NCBI RefSeq assembly: GCF_023566055.1
Contig: NZ_JALIQP010000001.1
Location: 310,001-374,000 of the forward strand
From: Halosolutus amylolyticus
GTDB taxonomy: Archaea > Halobacteriota > Halobacteria > Halobacteriales > Natrialbaceae
Length of the DNA: 64,000 nt
Reading direction: 5' to 3'
Numbering within the stretch: position 1 is the first letter of the stretch; every line of letters starts with the position of its first letter. The notes under the pieces were generated by a model. That model saw only the letters and a list, made by a program, of their open reading frames with translations, had not been told where the DNA came from and searched no databases. The translations under genes were made by a program, and so were the position numbers. Of the stretch, positions 9,289 to 17,122 are shown piece after piece.

Positions 9289-9404
9289 GCCGACCCGCGG
9301 CATCGTCTTCGCGTGCGTCCCCGCTCGTCCACTCGTTCCGCCCGATCGTCGACAACTGACGCGCTGCAACAGTTTTACGGCGACGAACGGAATAGCAGGG
9401 GCCC

Positions 9405-9923
9405 ATGGCCTCGACGACCGCGGACTGGCTCCACCTCTCGGACGACGAGGCGATCGTCTGGGAGCGTCGCCCGCACCCGATCGCGATGGGGAGCGGCCTC
9501 CCGATCGGGATCGGACTCGCGGTGCTCGGCGTTCTCCTGGCCGGCTGGGGCGCGATCGCGGGGATCGACCTCCTGACGCTGGCCGGAATCCTCGTCGCGT
9601 TCGCCGGTACCGCGCTGGTCCTCGCCCGCTACGTCGTCTGGACGAACACGCGCTACGTCATCACGTCCGACGAACTGTACAAGAAACGCGGCGTCGTCTC
9701 GCGCGACGTCACCCAGTTTCGCCTCGACCGGGTCCAGAACACCAGCCTGCAACAGCCCCCGCTCGGCCGCCTGCTGGGCTACGGCGACCTGACGGTCTAC
9801 ACCGCCGGCTCCGGCGAACCGGAACTGACGTTCGAGCGGGTCCCGAATCCCGATCGGGCCGCGAGCCACCTCAACGAGCAACTCGGCCGATCGTCCGCGA
9901 ACAGGGACCAGACGACCGTCTGA
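9405..9923 (+). CDS. PH domain-containing membrane protein (bPH2 type)
   Basis: This 172-residue protein has two membrane helices at about residues 28-75, followed by a bacterial pleckstrin-homology-like domain. That domain contains NTRYVITSDELYKKRGVVSRD, FRLDRVQNTSLQQPPLGRL and GYGDLTVYTAG, the typical bPH2 signature. The role of these proteins is unknown; they are probably envelope-associated. A TATA-like AGTTTTACGG about 30 bp upstream supports the start at 9405. It appears monocistronic. Confidence 0.8.
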   Translation: MASTTADWLHLSDDEAIVWERRPHPIAMGSGLPIGIGLAVLGVLLAGWGAIAGIDLLTLAGILVAFAGTALVLARYVVWTNTRYVITSDELYKKRGVVSRDVTQFRLDRVQNTSLQQPPLGRLLGYGDLTVYTAGSGEPELTFERVPNPDRAASHLNEQLGRSSANRDQTTV

Positions 9924-10068
9924 CGCCGAGTCCCGGGATCCGACGCCGATCCGACACTGCCCGACTCCGATTTTCAGCGTCCGAACTCGATCCCGGTACG
10001 TGATCGCGTCCCGATTCCGGTGTGAATGACAAGGCCCATTACGGGGAGTGTGGTCCGTCTCCGACACG

Positions 10069-10668
10069 ATGGCACAACAGTCACTGTCGACGACGGGTCG
10101 CGCGCGATCGAACACCGCGAGCGTCGCGGCCAGTGCCGGGACCGGCGTCCTCGCCGCCGCGATCGGCTACCTCCTCACGTACGTCCTGATCGCCGGCGAG
10201 GTCGCCGAGGAGTTCGGCGACGGCATCGCCGAGTGGAAAGCCGTCGCCTGGTACTTCTACAACGCGCACATGGTCGACGTCGAGGCCAGCGGTGCGATCG
10301 GGGGCCTCGGCGGGACGGACACCGTCGACTTCATCGCCCAGTCGAGCAGTACGAGCGCCACGGTGCTGTACCTCGTGCCGCCGCTCGTGCTCGTCGGCGT
10401 CGGAGCGATCCTCGCCTACCAGTGGGACGTTCGCGACCTCGGCGCGGCCGTCGTCGCCGGCGCGCCGGTCGCGATCGGCTACGCCGTGGTCGCGGGTCTC
10501 GGCGCGATCGTGGCCGAGTCGAGCGCCGAGCGAACCTTCTTCGGCATCGAGGCGAGCGGGTCGATCGCGCCCGACCTCGTGCCCGCGATCGTGCTGGCCG
10601 GAATTCTCTACCCGCTCGTGTTCGCGACCGCGGGGGCAGTCCTGGTGGCGATCGTCCGATCGCGGTGA
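10069..10668 (+). CDS. Haloarchaeal membrane protein, function unknown
   Basis: This 199-residue protein has about four membrane segments, near residues 18-45, 103-125, 130-155 and 170-197. The loop between the first two is long and acidic (GEVAEEFGDGIAEW, and later ASGAIGGLGGTDTVDF) and probably lies outside the cell. The ATG at 10069 (MAQQSLSTTG) is preferred over a GTG 21 bp upstream because the N-terminus then matches a typical short polar leader. No enzyme motif is visible. The gene sits alone between the PH-domain gene and the helicase. Confidence 0.7.
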   Translation: MAQQSLSTTGRARSNTASVAASAGTGVLAAAIGYLLTYVLIAGEVAEEFGDGIAEWKAVAWYFYNAHMVDVEASGAIGGLGGTDTVDFIAQSSSTSATVLYLVPPLVLVGVGAILAYQWDVRDLGAAVVAGAPVAIGYAVVAGLGAIVAESSAERTFFGIEASGSIAPDLVPAIVLAGILYPLVFATAGAVLVAIVRSR

Positions 10669-10741
10669 TCGAGTTACGAGGACCTCCCGACCCACGACTC
10701 GAAGGAAACGCCTTTGACCGGTCGCTTCCCGTGTCCGTACG

Positions 10742-13105
10742 ATGGAGGTCGCCGAGGTTCTCCCCGAGTTCGCCGACGCCTTCGCCTTCGAGGAGTTCAA
10801 CCGGATGCAACGCGAGGCCCTGCCGGCCTTGCTCGAATCGGACGAGAACGTGGTCGCGAGCGCCCCGACCGCCTCGGGCAAGACCGCGCTCGCGGAACTG
10901 GCGATCTGCAAGGCGCTCGCCGACGGCGGCACCGCGCTCTTTATCGCGCCGTTGCGAGCCCTGACCAACGAGAAGGAAGACGACTGGGACCGCTTCGAGG
11001 ACCTGGACTACTCGGTCTACGTCGTCACCGGCGAACGGGATCTGAACCCGCGGCGCGCGCGTCACGCGGACATCCTCGTGATGACCCCCGAGAAACTCGA
11101 CTCGGCGACGCGCAAGCACGATTCGCGCCGGTACGACTTCGTCACCGACGTCGACGTCTGCGTCATCGACGAGGTGCACCTGCTCGACGCCGATCGGCGC
11201 GGGTCGGTGCTCGAGGTGACGATTTCCCGCCTGCGACGGCTCTGTGATCCCCGCATCGTGGCGCTGTCGGCGACGATGCCGAACGTGGACGACGTGGCGG
11301 CGTGGCTCGACGCTCCCGCGGAGACGACCTTCGAGTTCGGCGAGGAGTACCGGCCCGTCGACCTCAACGCGGGCGTCAAGACCTACACGCACGGCGAGAA
11401 CACCTTCGCCGACAAGTACCGCCGGCTCTACCGGGCGTTAGACCTCGCTGAGCCACACCTCCGGGAGGACGGCCAGACGCTCGTGTTCGTCTCCTCCCGA
11501 CAGGACACCGTGCAGGCCGCCAAGAAGGCCAGGGACGAGATCGCCGAACGCGACCTCGAGATCGGCCCGCGCGGCGATTACGACTTCCACGCCGAGTCCA
11601 AGGACAAACTCGAGAACGACACGCTCCGGAAGTCCGTCCTCGACGGCGTCGCGTTTCACCACGCGGGCCTCTCGAAGAACGATCGCGACCTCGTCGAGGA
11701 GTGGTTCAAAGAGGGACGGATCGAACTCCTGTTCTCGACCTCGACGCTCGCGTGGGGCGTCAACCTCCCGGCGCGCTGCGTCGTGATCCGGGACACGAAA
11801 CTCCACGACCCGCTCGAGGGCGAGGTCGACATGAGCCCGCTGGACGTGCTCCAGATGCTCGGACGCGCGGGCCGGCCGGGCTACGACGACGTCGGCTACG
11901 GCTGGGTCGTCTGCGACACAGCGGAGGCCGACAAGTACCGCCGCCTCCTCCGGGACGGCAAGGAGATCGAGTCCCGCCTCGCGGAGAGCCTCGAGACCCA
12001 CCTCAACGCCGAAATCGCGATGGGGACCATTACCGACCTGGAGGACGTGATGGACTGGCTCGAGACGACCTTCTACTACGTGCGAGGCCAGTCCAGGCCC
12101 GAGGAGTACGACTTCCCGAACCTCCGCGGGCGCGTCCGCGACTGTCTCGAGGACCTCGTCGATCGCGGCTTCGTCGAGATGGACGACGCCGACCTTTCGA
12201 TCGAGGCCACGGCGCGAGGGATGCTGACCTCGAAGTACTACCTGCGTCTCGAGACGGCCGCGCGGTTCGCGGACCTCTGCGATCGGGTTGGAGAAGACGG
12301 GGCGACACTCGAGACGGGAGACATCCTCGAAGCGGTCGCGACCGCCCAGGAGTTCGACTCCGTCTCCGCCCGCCAGTCCGAACGCGACGCGATCGACGCG
12401 GTGCTGGTCGGCCACGACACCGGCGACCTCGACGCGGGCGATCGGAAGGTGCTTGCGATCCTCCGGAGCGGGGCCAACGGCTCGGTCCCCCCGGAACTGC
12501 GAAGCGACGCGTGGGTGATCCGCCGGAACGCGACGCGACTCGTCTCGGCGCTCGGCGCGTTCCTCGATCGGTTCGCGGGCCCGCACGCGGCGAACCTCGC
12601 CCGGCGGGTCGAGGCCCGCATCGAGAACGGCGTCGCCGAAGACGCGGTCGGACTGGTCGCGATCGACGGCGTCGCCGCCGGCCGGGCGAGCAAACTCTCG
12701 AAAGAGGGGCTGTCGACCCCCGGCGACGTCGTGGCGGCGGGCGTCGAGGGCCTCGTCGACGCCGGCCTCTCGGACGGCGTCGCCGAAGGCGTCTGCGAGA
12801 GCGCCCAGTCGCTCCCCGCGATCGACCTCGAGTGGGGGCAGTTCCCCGACGCGATCGAGACCGGTGAGAACGAGGTCCGCGAGGTCACCGTCAAGAACGT
12901 CGGCGAAGCCGCCCGCGCCGGGATCCGGGTGACAGTCAACGGCGTCGAGATGACGAGCACGAACACCTACCTCCGCGACACCGAGACCGTCCCGGTCGGC
13001 GTCTTCGGGGCGGACGCGGACGTACTCGAGTTCACCGTGAACGTCGCCTTCCCCGAGGAACCGCTCGTCCCGATCGCGGAGACGCGGACGGTCCGGGTCG
13101 AGTGA
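10742..13105 (+). CDS. Ski2/Hel308-like DEAD/DEAH-box helicase
   Basis: This is a 787-residue superfamily 2 helicase. Motif I is APTASGKTALA near residue 42, motif II is DEVHLLD near 145, motif III is ALSATMPN near 178 and motif VI is QMLGRAGRPGY near 375. A winged-helix/ratchet region follows, then a helix-hairpin-helix-like segment (VAIDGVAAGRASKL) near 640. The last 90 or so residues form an extra beta-rich domain (from WGQFPDAIETGENEV) that is not part of canonical Hel308. Haloarchaea often carry this protein in addition to Hel308. A role in repair or RNA processing is possible but not established. The start at 10742 follows a GC-rich leader. Confidence 0.88.
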   Translation: MEVAEVLPEFADAFAFEEFNRMQREALPALLESDENVVASAPTASGKTALAELAICKALADGGTALFIAPLRALTNEKEDDWDRFEDLDYSVYVVTGERDLNPRRARHADILVMTPEKLDSATRKHDSRRYDFVTDVDVCVIDEVHLLDADRRGSVLEVTISRLRRLCDPRIVALSATMPNVDDVAAWLDAPAETTFEFGEEYRPVDLNAGVKTYTHGENTFADKYRRLYRALDLAEPHLREDGQTLVFVSSRQDTVQAAKKARDEIAERDLEIGPRGDYDFHAESKDKLENDTLRKSVLDGVAFHHAGLSKNDRDLVEEWFKEGRIELLFSTSTLAWGVNLPARCVVIRDTKLHDPLEGEVDMSPLDVLQMLGRAGRPGYDDVGYGWVVCDTAEADKYRRLLRDGKEIESRLAESLETHLNAEIAMGTITDLEDVMDWLETTFYYVRGQSRPEEYDFPNLRGRVRDCLEDLVDRGFVEMDDADLSIEATARGMLTSKYYLRLETAARFADLCDRVGEDGATLETGDILEAVATAQEFDSVSARQSERDAIDAVLVGHDTGDLDAGDRKVLAILRSGANGSVPPELRSDAWVIRRNATRLVSALGAFLDRFAGPHAANLARRVEARIENGVAEDAVGLVAIDGVAAGRASKLSKEGLSTPGDVVAAGVEGLVDAGLSDGVAEGVCESAQSLPAIDLEWGQFPDAIETGENEVREVTVKNVGEAARAGIRVTVNGVEMTSTNTYLRDTETVPVGVFGADADVLEFTVNVAFPEEPLVPIAETRTVRVE

Positions 13106-13196
13106 GTATCCACCGCGCGATCGAACCTCACCGCGCGATTGGTCCGGCCACGAACCGTTTTGACGACGGCCCTCCTACGTTCGCCTGGGTGCTACT

Positions 13197-13412
13197 ATGG
13201 ACCGAAACGTCGGCGGTATCGACCGTCAGGGGCGGATCATCGTCGGTGCACTGGCTACGATCGCCGGACTCGCCGCGCTCGCGGGCTACTGGACCGTCGG
13301 ACTCGTCGGGGGCGCGCTGGCGCTCGCGATCGGGGTGATCCTCCTCGCGACCGGGACGACCCAGAAGTGTCCGATCAACGAGGCCGCCGGGATCGACACG
13401 ACCGAAAAATAA
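13197..13412 (+). CDS. YgaP-like DUF2892 membrane protein
   Basis: This 71-residue protein has two membrane helices (about residues 14-34 and 36-57) flanked by the family signature MDRNVGGIDRQGRIIVG and a C-terminal CPINEAAGI containing a single conserved cysteine. It matches the stand-alone transmembrane domain of YgaP (DUF2892), elsewhere fused to rhodanese. A TATA-like CCGTTTTGA lies about 37 bp upstream. It converges with the HAD gene, with the palindromic element at 13442-13522 between them. Confidence 0.85.
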   Translation: MDRNVGGIDRQGRIIVGALATIAGLAALAGYWTVGLVGGALALAIGVILLATGTTQKCPINEAAGIDTTEK

Positions 13413-13441
13413 AGCGGCCGGCCGTGAGCGACCGAGAACAC

Positions 13442-13522
13442 ATACGGACTGCTGTACATCAGTTCCGACGCAACCGCGACCCGTCTGCGGTTGCGCCGGT
13501 ACCTCGGTACAGCAATCCGTAT
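13442..13522. repeat. Palindromic intergenic element, copy 1
   Basis: This 81-bp imperfect palindrome is bounded by ATACGG and CCGTAT and has an inner arm pair GCAACCGC / GCGGTTGC. It is closely similar to the copies at 37038-37119 and 41580-41661. On the minus strand the HAD-hydrolase stop codon reads straight into it as TGATACGG. It could form a large hairpin between two convergent genes and may act as a bidirectional terminator, or it may be a miniature mobile repeat. Confidence 0.75.
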
Positions 13523-14172
13523 CAGCCGGCCAGCCGAAGCACTTCCTCGCGGAGTTCCGCCGCGTCGTCGACGACCACGTCGGCCGGCGAGAGATCGATG
13601 TCGCCGTGGGCGTCGATCCGGTAGGCGACGACGATCGTTCCCGCTCGCGCGGCCGCCTCGATCCCGTTTTCGGAGTCTTCGACGACGACGCACTCCTCGG
13701 TCGGGATCCCGACCTCGCTCGCGGCGTACTCGAAGACGTCGGGCGCGGGTTTGCTCGCGGCCTCGATCTCGTCGGCGCTGATGACCTCGTCGAACGCGCC
13801 TGCGAGATCGAACCGATCGAGCACCAGGCCGATCCAGTCGTGGGGCGAGGAGGAGACCAGCGCCGTGGGAACGTCCCGATCGTCCAGTTCCGCGAGCAGG
13901 TCGTGGAGGCCGTCGAGGGAGTCGACGTGCTCGGTGTAGAGCGTCTCCGCGAAGGCTTCGAACCGATCGATCCACTCCTCGCGCGTGATCGCCGTCTCGT
14001 ACTCCTCGTCGAGGTAGTCGTAAATTTCGCGGAAGTTCATCCCGCTCACCTCCGCGAGGTCGACGTCCGCGTCCGGAACCGCGACCGGGAGCAGTTCCTC
14101 GCGTTCGAACTCGACCCAGTAGTCCTCGCTGTCGACGAGCACGCCGTCCATATCGAACAACACGGCAGTCAT
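13522..14172 (-). CDS. HAD-superfamily phosphatase
   Basis: This 216-residue enzyme is of the phosphoglycolate phosphatase/beta-phosphoglucomutase-like type. It has the nucleophile motif DMDGVLVDSE at residues 6-15, a helical cap (about 20-85), motif II (VSSSPHDW), the motif III lysine in ASKPAPDVFEYA and the motif IV acidic pair VVEDSENGIEAA. The start at 14172 (MTAVLFDMDG) is clear; the open frame extends upstream but has no family similarity there. Its stop TGA overlaps the palindromic element at 13442-13522. The physiological substrate is unknown. Confidence 0.9.
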   Translation of the reverse strand: MTAVLFDMDGVLVDSEDYWVEFEREELLPVAVPDADVDLAEVSGMNFREIYDYLDEEYETAITREEWIDRFEAFAETLYTEHVDSLDGLHDLLAELDDRDVPTALVSSSPHDWIGLVLDRFDLAGAFDEVISADEIEAASKPAPDVFEYAASEVGIPTEECVVVEDSENGIEAAARAGTIVVAYRIDAHGDIDLSPADVVVDDAAELREEVLRLAG

Positions 14173-14240
14173 GTGGTGCGGACTATTCGCCCCGATCGGA
14201 TAGCCGTTTGGCCCTCCGGGCGGTCGATTGTCGACCCGAC

Positions 14241-14885
14241 TTATCCGAAGACCCCGCCACGGCGCTCGTGTTCCATCTCCGTCTCGACTGCCGAGGCGAT
14301 GTCGTCGCCGAACTCCCGTTCGAGCAGCCACAGCGCCAGATCGATCCCGGCGGTGACGCCGCCGGCCGTGAGCACATCGCTGTCGTCCGCGTGCCCGCTG
14401 GCACGCGCTGGACTGGCGGCGGTAGCCGCCCCGTCGACGACGCGTTCCTCGACCACGTTCGCCGCGTACGCCTCGAGATCGTCGAGAGCGACCTGGTGCG
14501 TCGTCGCCGGCCGACCCTCCAGCAGGCCCGCCTCGGCGAGGATCATCGCGCCGGTACAGACCGACGCGATCGTCGCCCCGTTCGCGTAGCGCTCGTCGAC
14601 TGCGTCCGGCAGGACGCCGTCCTCGACGACGGCCCGGACGCCCTCGTTCGCGGTCGTCCATCCGCCGCCCGGCACGATCAGCAGGTCCGGGTCCCCGAGC
14701 GTGCCGTCGGGTTCCACCCGTAGCTGGTGGCTCGCCGTCACCAGGTCGGTCTCCTCGAGCGTGACCAGTCGGACGTCGATCGACGCGCCGGCGTGGGCGC
14801 CGTTCTCGAGCACCTCGTAGGGACCGATCGCGTCGAGTTCGTCGAAGCCGTCGAACAGGACGATTTCCGCCGTGATATCGACCAT
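14241..14885 (-). CDS. DJ-1/PfpI-family protein
   Basis: This 214-residue protein has a class I glutamine amidotransferase-like fold. The N-terminus VLFDGFDELDAIGPYEVL is typical of the DJ-1/PfpI branch that includes isonitrile hydratases and the ligand domains of some regulators. The nucleophile elbow is ASVCTGAMILAEAG, with cysteine near residue 110. There is no HTH domain, so it is a stand-alone enzyme or chaperone. An Ala/Ser/Asp-rich insertion (about 160-175) is unusual. It lies 68 nt upstream of the HAD gene on the same strand and may share its transcript. Confidence 0.85.
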   Translation of the reverse strand: MVDITAEIVLFDGFDELDAIGPYEVLENGAHAGASIDVRLVTLEETDLVTASHQLRVEPDGTLGDPDLLIVPGGGWTTANEGVRAVVEDGVLPDAVDERYANGATIASVCTGAMILAEAGLLEGRPATTHQVALDDLEAYAANVVEERVVDGAATAASPARASGHADDSDVLTAGGVTAGIDLALWLLEREFGDDIASAVETEMEHERRGGVFG

Positions 14886-15004
14886 GTTCGCCTATTGGTC
14901 GATCGAGGAATACGTGTTTCGTAGCGTGTGCAACGGATCGGGGAGGCCGCTCGCCCGTCGATACGAGCGCGCTGGCCGATCGACCACCTCGTCCGGCCGC
15001 TCGA

Positions 15005-16252
15005 TCAGAACGCGCTGTCCGGGTGCTCCCACTCCTCGTAGTACTCGCGCTGGCGATCGGTGAGGTCGTCGACGTCGACGTCTAACGTCTCGAGTTTCCG
15101 GTTGGCGACCGCGCGATCGAGACGATCGGGCATCGCGTACAGGCCCGGCGCGAGTTTCTCGCCGCGGCCCTCTGCGAGCATGTCGCGCGCGGCTTCGAAC
15201 ATCATCGCGAACGTCGTGTCCATCACTTCGGCGGGATGGCCGCTGCTGTGCGGCCCGGTAAGGTTGACGAGTCGCCCCTCCGCGAGCAGGTTGATCCGGC
15301 GCCCGTCGGCCATGTGGTAGCGAGTGACGCCGTCGCGAGGTTCGGTGACGCGATCGGCGGCGTCCTCGAGGGCCGCGACGGCGATCTCGACGTCGAAGTG
15401 GCCGGCGTTCGCGAGGATGACGCCGTCCTGGAGTTCGTCGAAGTGGTCCTCGCGGACGACGTCGCGGTTCCCCGTCGACGTGATGACGTAGTCGGCCTCC
15501 GAGGCGGCCTCGGCCATGCTGGCGATCCGGTGGCCGTCCATGTGCGCTTCGAGGGCCTTCCGCGGGTCGACCTCTGTGACGATCGTCTGCGCGCCCATCC
15601 CGCGGGCCTTACGTGCGATGCCGCGGCCACAGTAGCCGTAGCCGCCGACGACGACGGTCTTGCCCGAGAGCATCGTGTTGGTCGTGATCATCACGTTCGA
15701 CAGCGAGGACTCGCCGGTGCCGTGGACGTTGTCGAAGAAGTGTTTCATCGGCGTGTCGTTGACGCCGTAGACCGGGAACTCGAGGACGTCCTCGTCTTCC
15801 ATAGCCTCGAGGCGGGTGATCCCGGCCGTGGTCTGCTCGCCGCCGCCGATCACCTGCCGGGCGACGTCTGGGTGGTCCGCGTGGACCTTCGCGATCAGCT
15901 CGCAGCCGTCGTCGAGGATGAAGTCGGGTTCGGCCTCCAGCAGTCGGTGCTGGCCGTCGGCCCACTCCTCCTCGGTCATGCCGGCTTCGACGAACGTCTC
16001 GACGCCGTCCTGGTCGCGAAGGGCGTCCACCACCTCGCCCTTGGTGCTGTAGGGTTCGCTCCCGGTGACGAGAACCTCGGCCCCCGCGTCGCGCAGAGTC
16101 TCGATTAGCACGCCCGTCTTCTGCTCGAGGTGGGAGGCCAGCGCGACGCTGTACCCCGAGAGCGGCTGTTCCTCGCCGTACTCGTCGGCGAGCGATCGCA
16201 GGATGGGCGTGTAGTCGCGCGTCCAGGCGAGCGGGTCGGTCTGGTCTGACAT
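15005..16252 (-). CDS. ahcY: S-adenosylhomocysteine hydrolase
   Basis: This NAD-dependent enzyme splits S-adenosylhomocysteine into adenosine and homocysteine, relieving product inhibition of methyltransferases. The 415-residue length fits the shorter archaeal type. Visible motifs are DDGCELIAKVH, GVNDTPMKHFFDN, the NAD-binding GGYGYCGRGIA near residue 205 and NAGHFDVEI. The ATG at 16252 (MSDQTDPLAWTRDY) matches the family N-terminus. It is a single-gene unit, upstream of and parallel to the DJ-1 gene. Confidence 0.95.
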   Translation of the reverse strand: MSDQTDPLAWTRDYTPILRSLADEYGEEQPLSGYSVALASHLEQKTGVLIETLRDAGAEVLVTGSEPYSTKGEVVDALRDQDGVETFVEAGMTEEEWADGQHRLLEAEPDFILDDGCELIAKVHADHPDVARQVIGGGEQTTAGITRLEAMEDEDVLEFPVYGVNDTPMKHFFDNVHGTGESSLSNVMITTNTMLSGKTVVVGGYGYCGRGIARKARGMGAQTIVTEVDPRKALEAHMDGHRIASMAEAASEADYVITSTGNRDVVREDHFDELQDGVILANAGHFDVEIAVAALEDAADRVTEPRDGVTRYHMADGRRINLLAEGRLVNLTGPHSSGHPAEVMDTTFAMMFEAARDMLAEGRGEKLAPGLYAMPDRLDRAVANRKLETLDVDVDDLTDRQREYYEEWEHPDSAF

Positions 16253-16336
16253 ACCGTGGTCAACGTCGTTGCACCATCATAAATCCCGCTGACGGTCAGC
16301 ACGATCGACCGAGGGCACGCCGACGAGGCGAGACAC

Positions 16337-17122
16337 TCAGACGGTCCCGTACCCCTGCAGTCGGAGCCAAACCGACGCGGCCGCGACCGCGAGACCGAGG
16401 ACGACGACCAGCCAGTCGGCCGTCCCGAACGGCTGCCTGTTGTAGAACGATCGCTCGCCGCGGGTGTCGAAGCCGCGCGCCTCGAGCGCCATCGCCTGCG
16501 TCTGGACGTTCCGGATCGCGGTCATGAACACCGGGATCAGGAGCGGGACGTAGCTCCGGAGCAGGGTGATCGGGTTACGTCCGCCGACCTCGTGGCCGCG
16601 TGCGGCCTGGGCCTGTCGCACCGTGTTGGCCGACCCAAGGAACGTCGGGAACAGCCGTAAGGCGGTGCCGACGGCGAAACAGAACGCGTACGGGATGCCG
16701 ATCGATCGCATCCCCGCGACGATCTCCTCGTTTGAGGTCGTGGTCACGAACAGCAGCCCGCCCACGATGAACGCCGCGATCCGTTGGGATCGGCCGAGCG
16801 CGAACAGCACCTCCCGTTCGGTGATCGACCCGAGCGGCGTCGAGAGCAACACGTCCCCGCCGGGGTCGGTGAACGCCGGCCAGACGGCGAAGCCGACGAG
16901 GAACAGCGCGACCACGATGAACGAGAGGCGTTTGAAGTTCGGCCAGCCGCCGACCGCGACGAGCGCGACGAACGAGGCCGCGAGCGGGACGAACACCCAC
17001 AGCGGGTCGCCGAAGGCGTAGGCCGCCACGAACACGCCCAGGAGCAGTCCCATCTTCGAACGCGCGTTCAGGCGGTGGAGGAACGTGTCGCGATCGACGT
17101 ACAGCGACGGCGAGGAACTCAC
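16337..17122 (-). CDS. ecfT: ECF transporter T component (EcfT)
   Basis: This is the transmembrane coupling subunit of an energy-coupling-factor transporter. The 261-residue protein has about five hydrophobic segments and the two EcfT coupling-helix signatures, ARGHEVGGRN near residue 180 and ALEARGFDTRGERS near 224; these Ala-Arg-Gly motifs contact the ATPases. Its ATG overlaps the ecfA stop by 4 bp, so the two are translationally coupled. It is the last gene of the S-A-T operon. Confidence 0.92.
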   Translation of the reverse strand: MSSSPSLYVDRDTFLHRLNARSKMGLLLGVFVAAYAFGDPLWVFVPLAASFVALVAVGGWPNFKRLSFIVVALFLVGFAVWPAFTDPGGDVLLSTPLGSITEREVLFALGRSQRIAAFIVGGLLFVTTTSNEEIVAGMRSIGIPYAFCFAVGTALRLFPTFLGSANTVRQAQAARGHEVGGRNPITLLRSYVPLLIPVFMTAIRNVQTQAMALEARGFDTRGERSFYNRQPFGTADWLVVVLGLAVAAASVWLRLQGYGTV

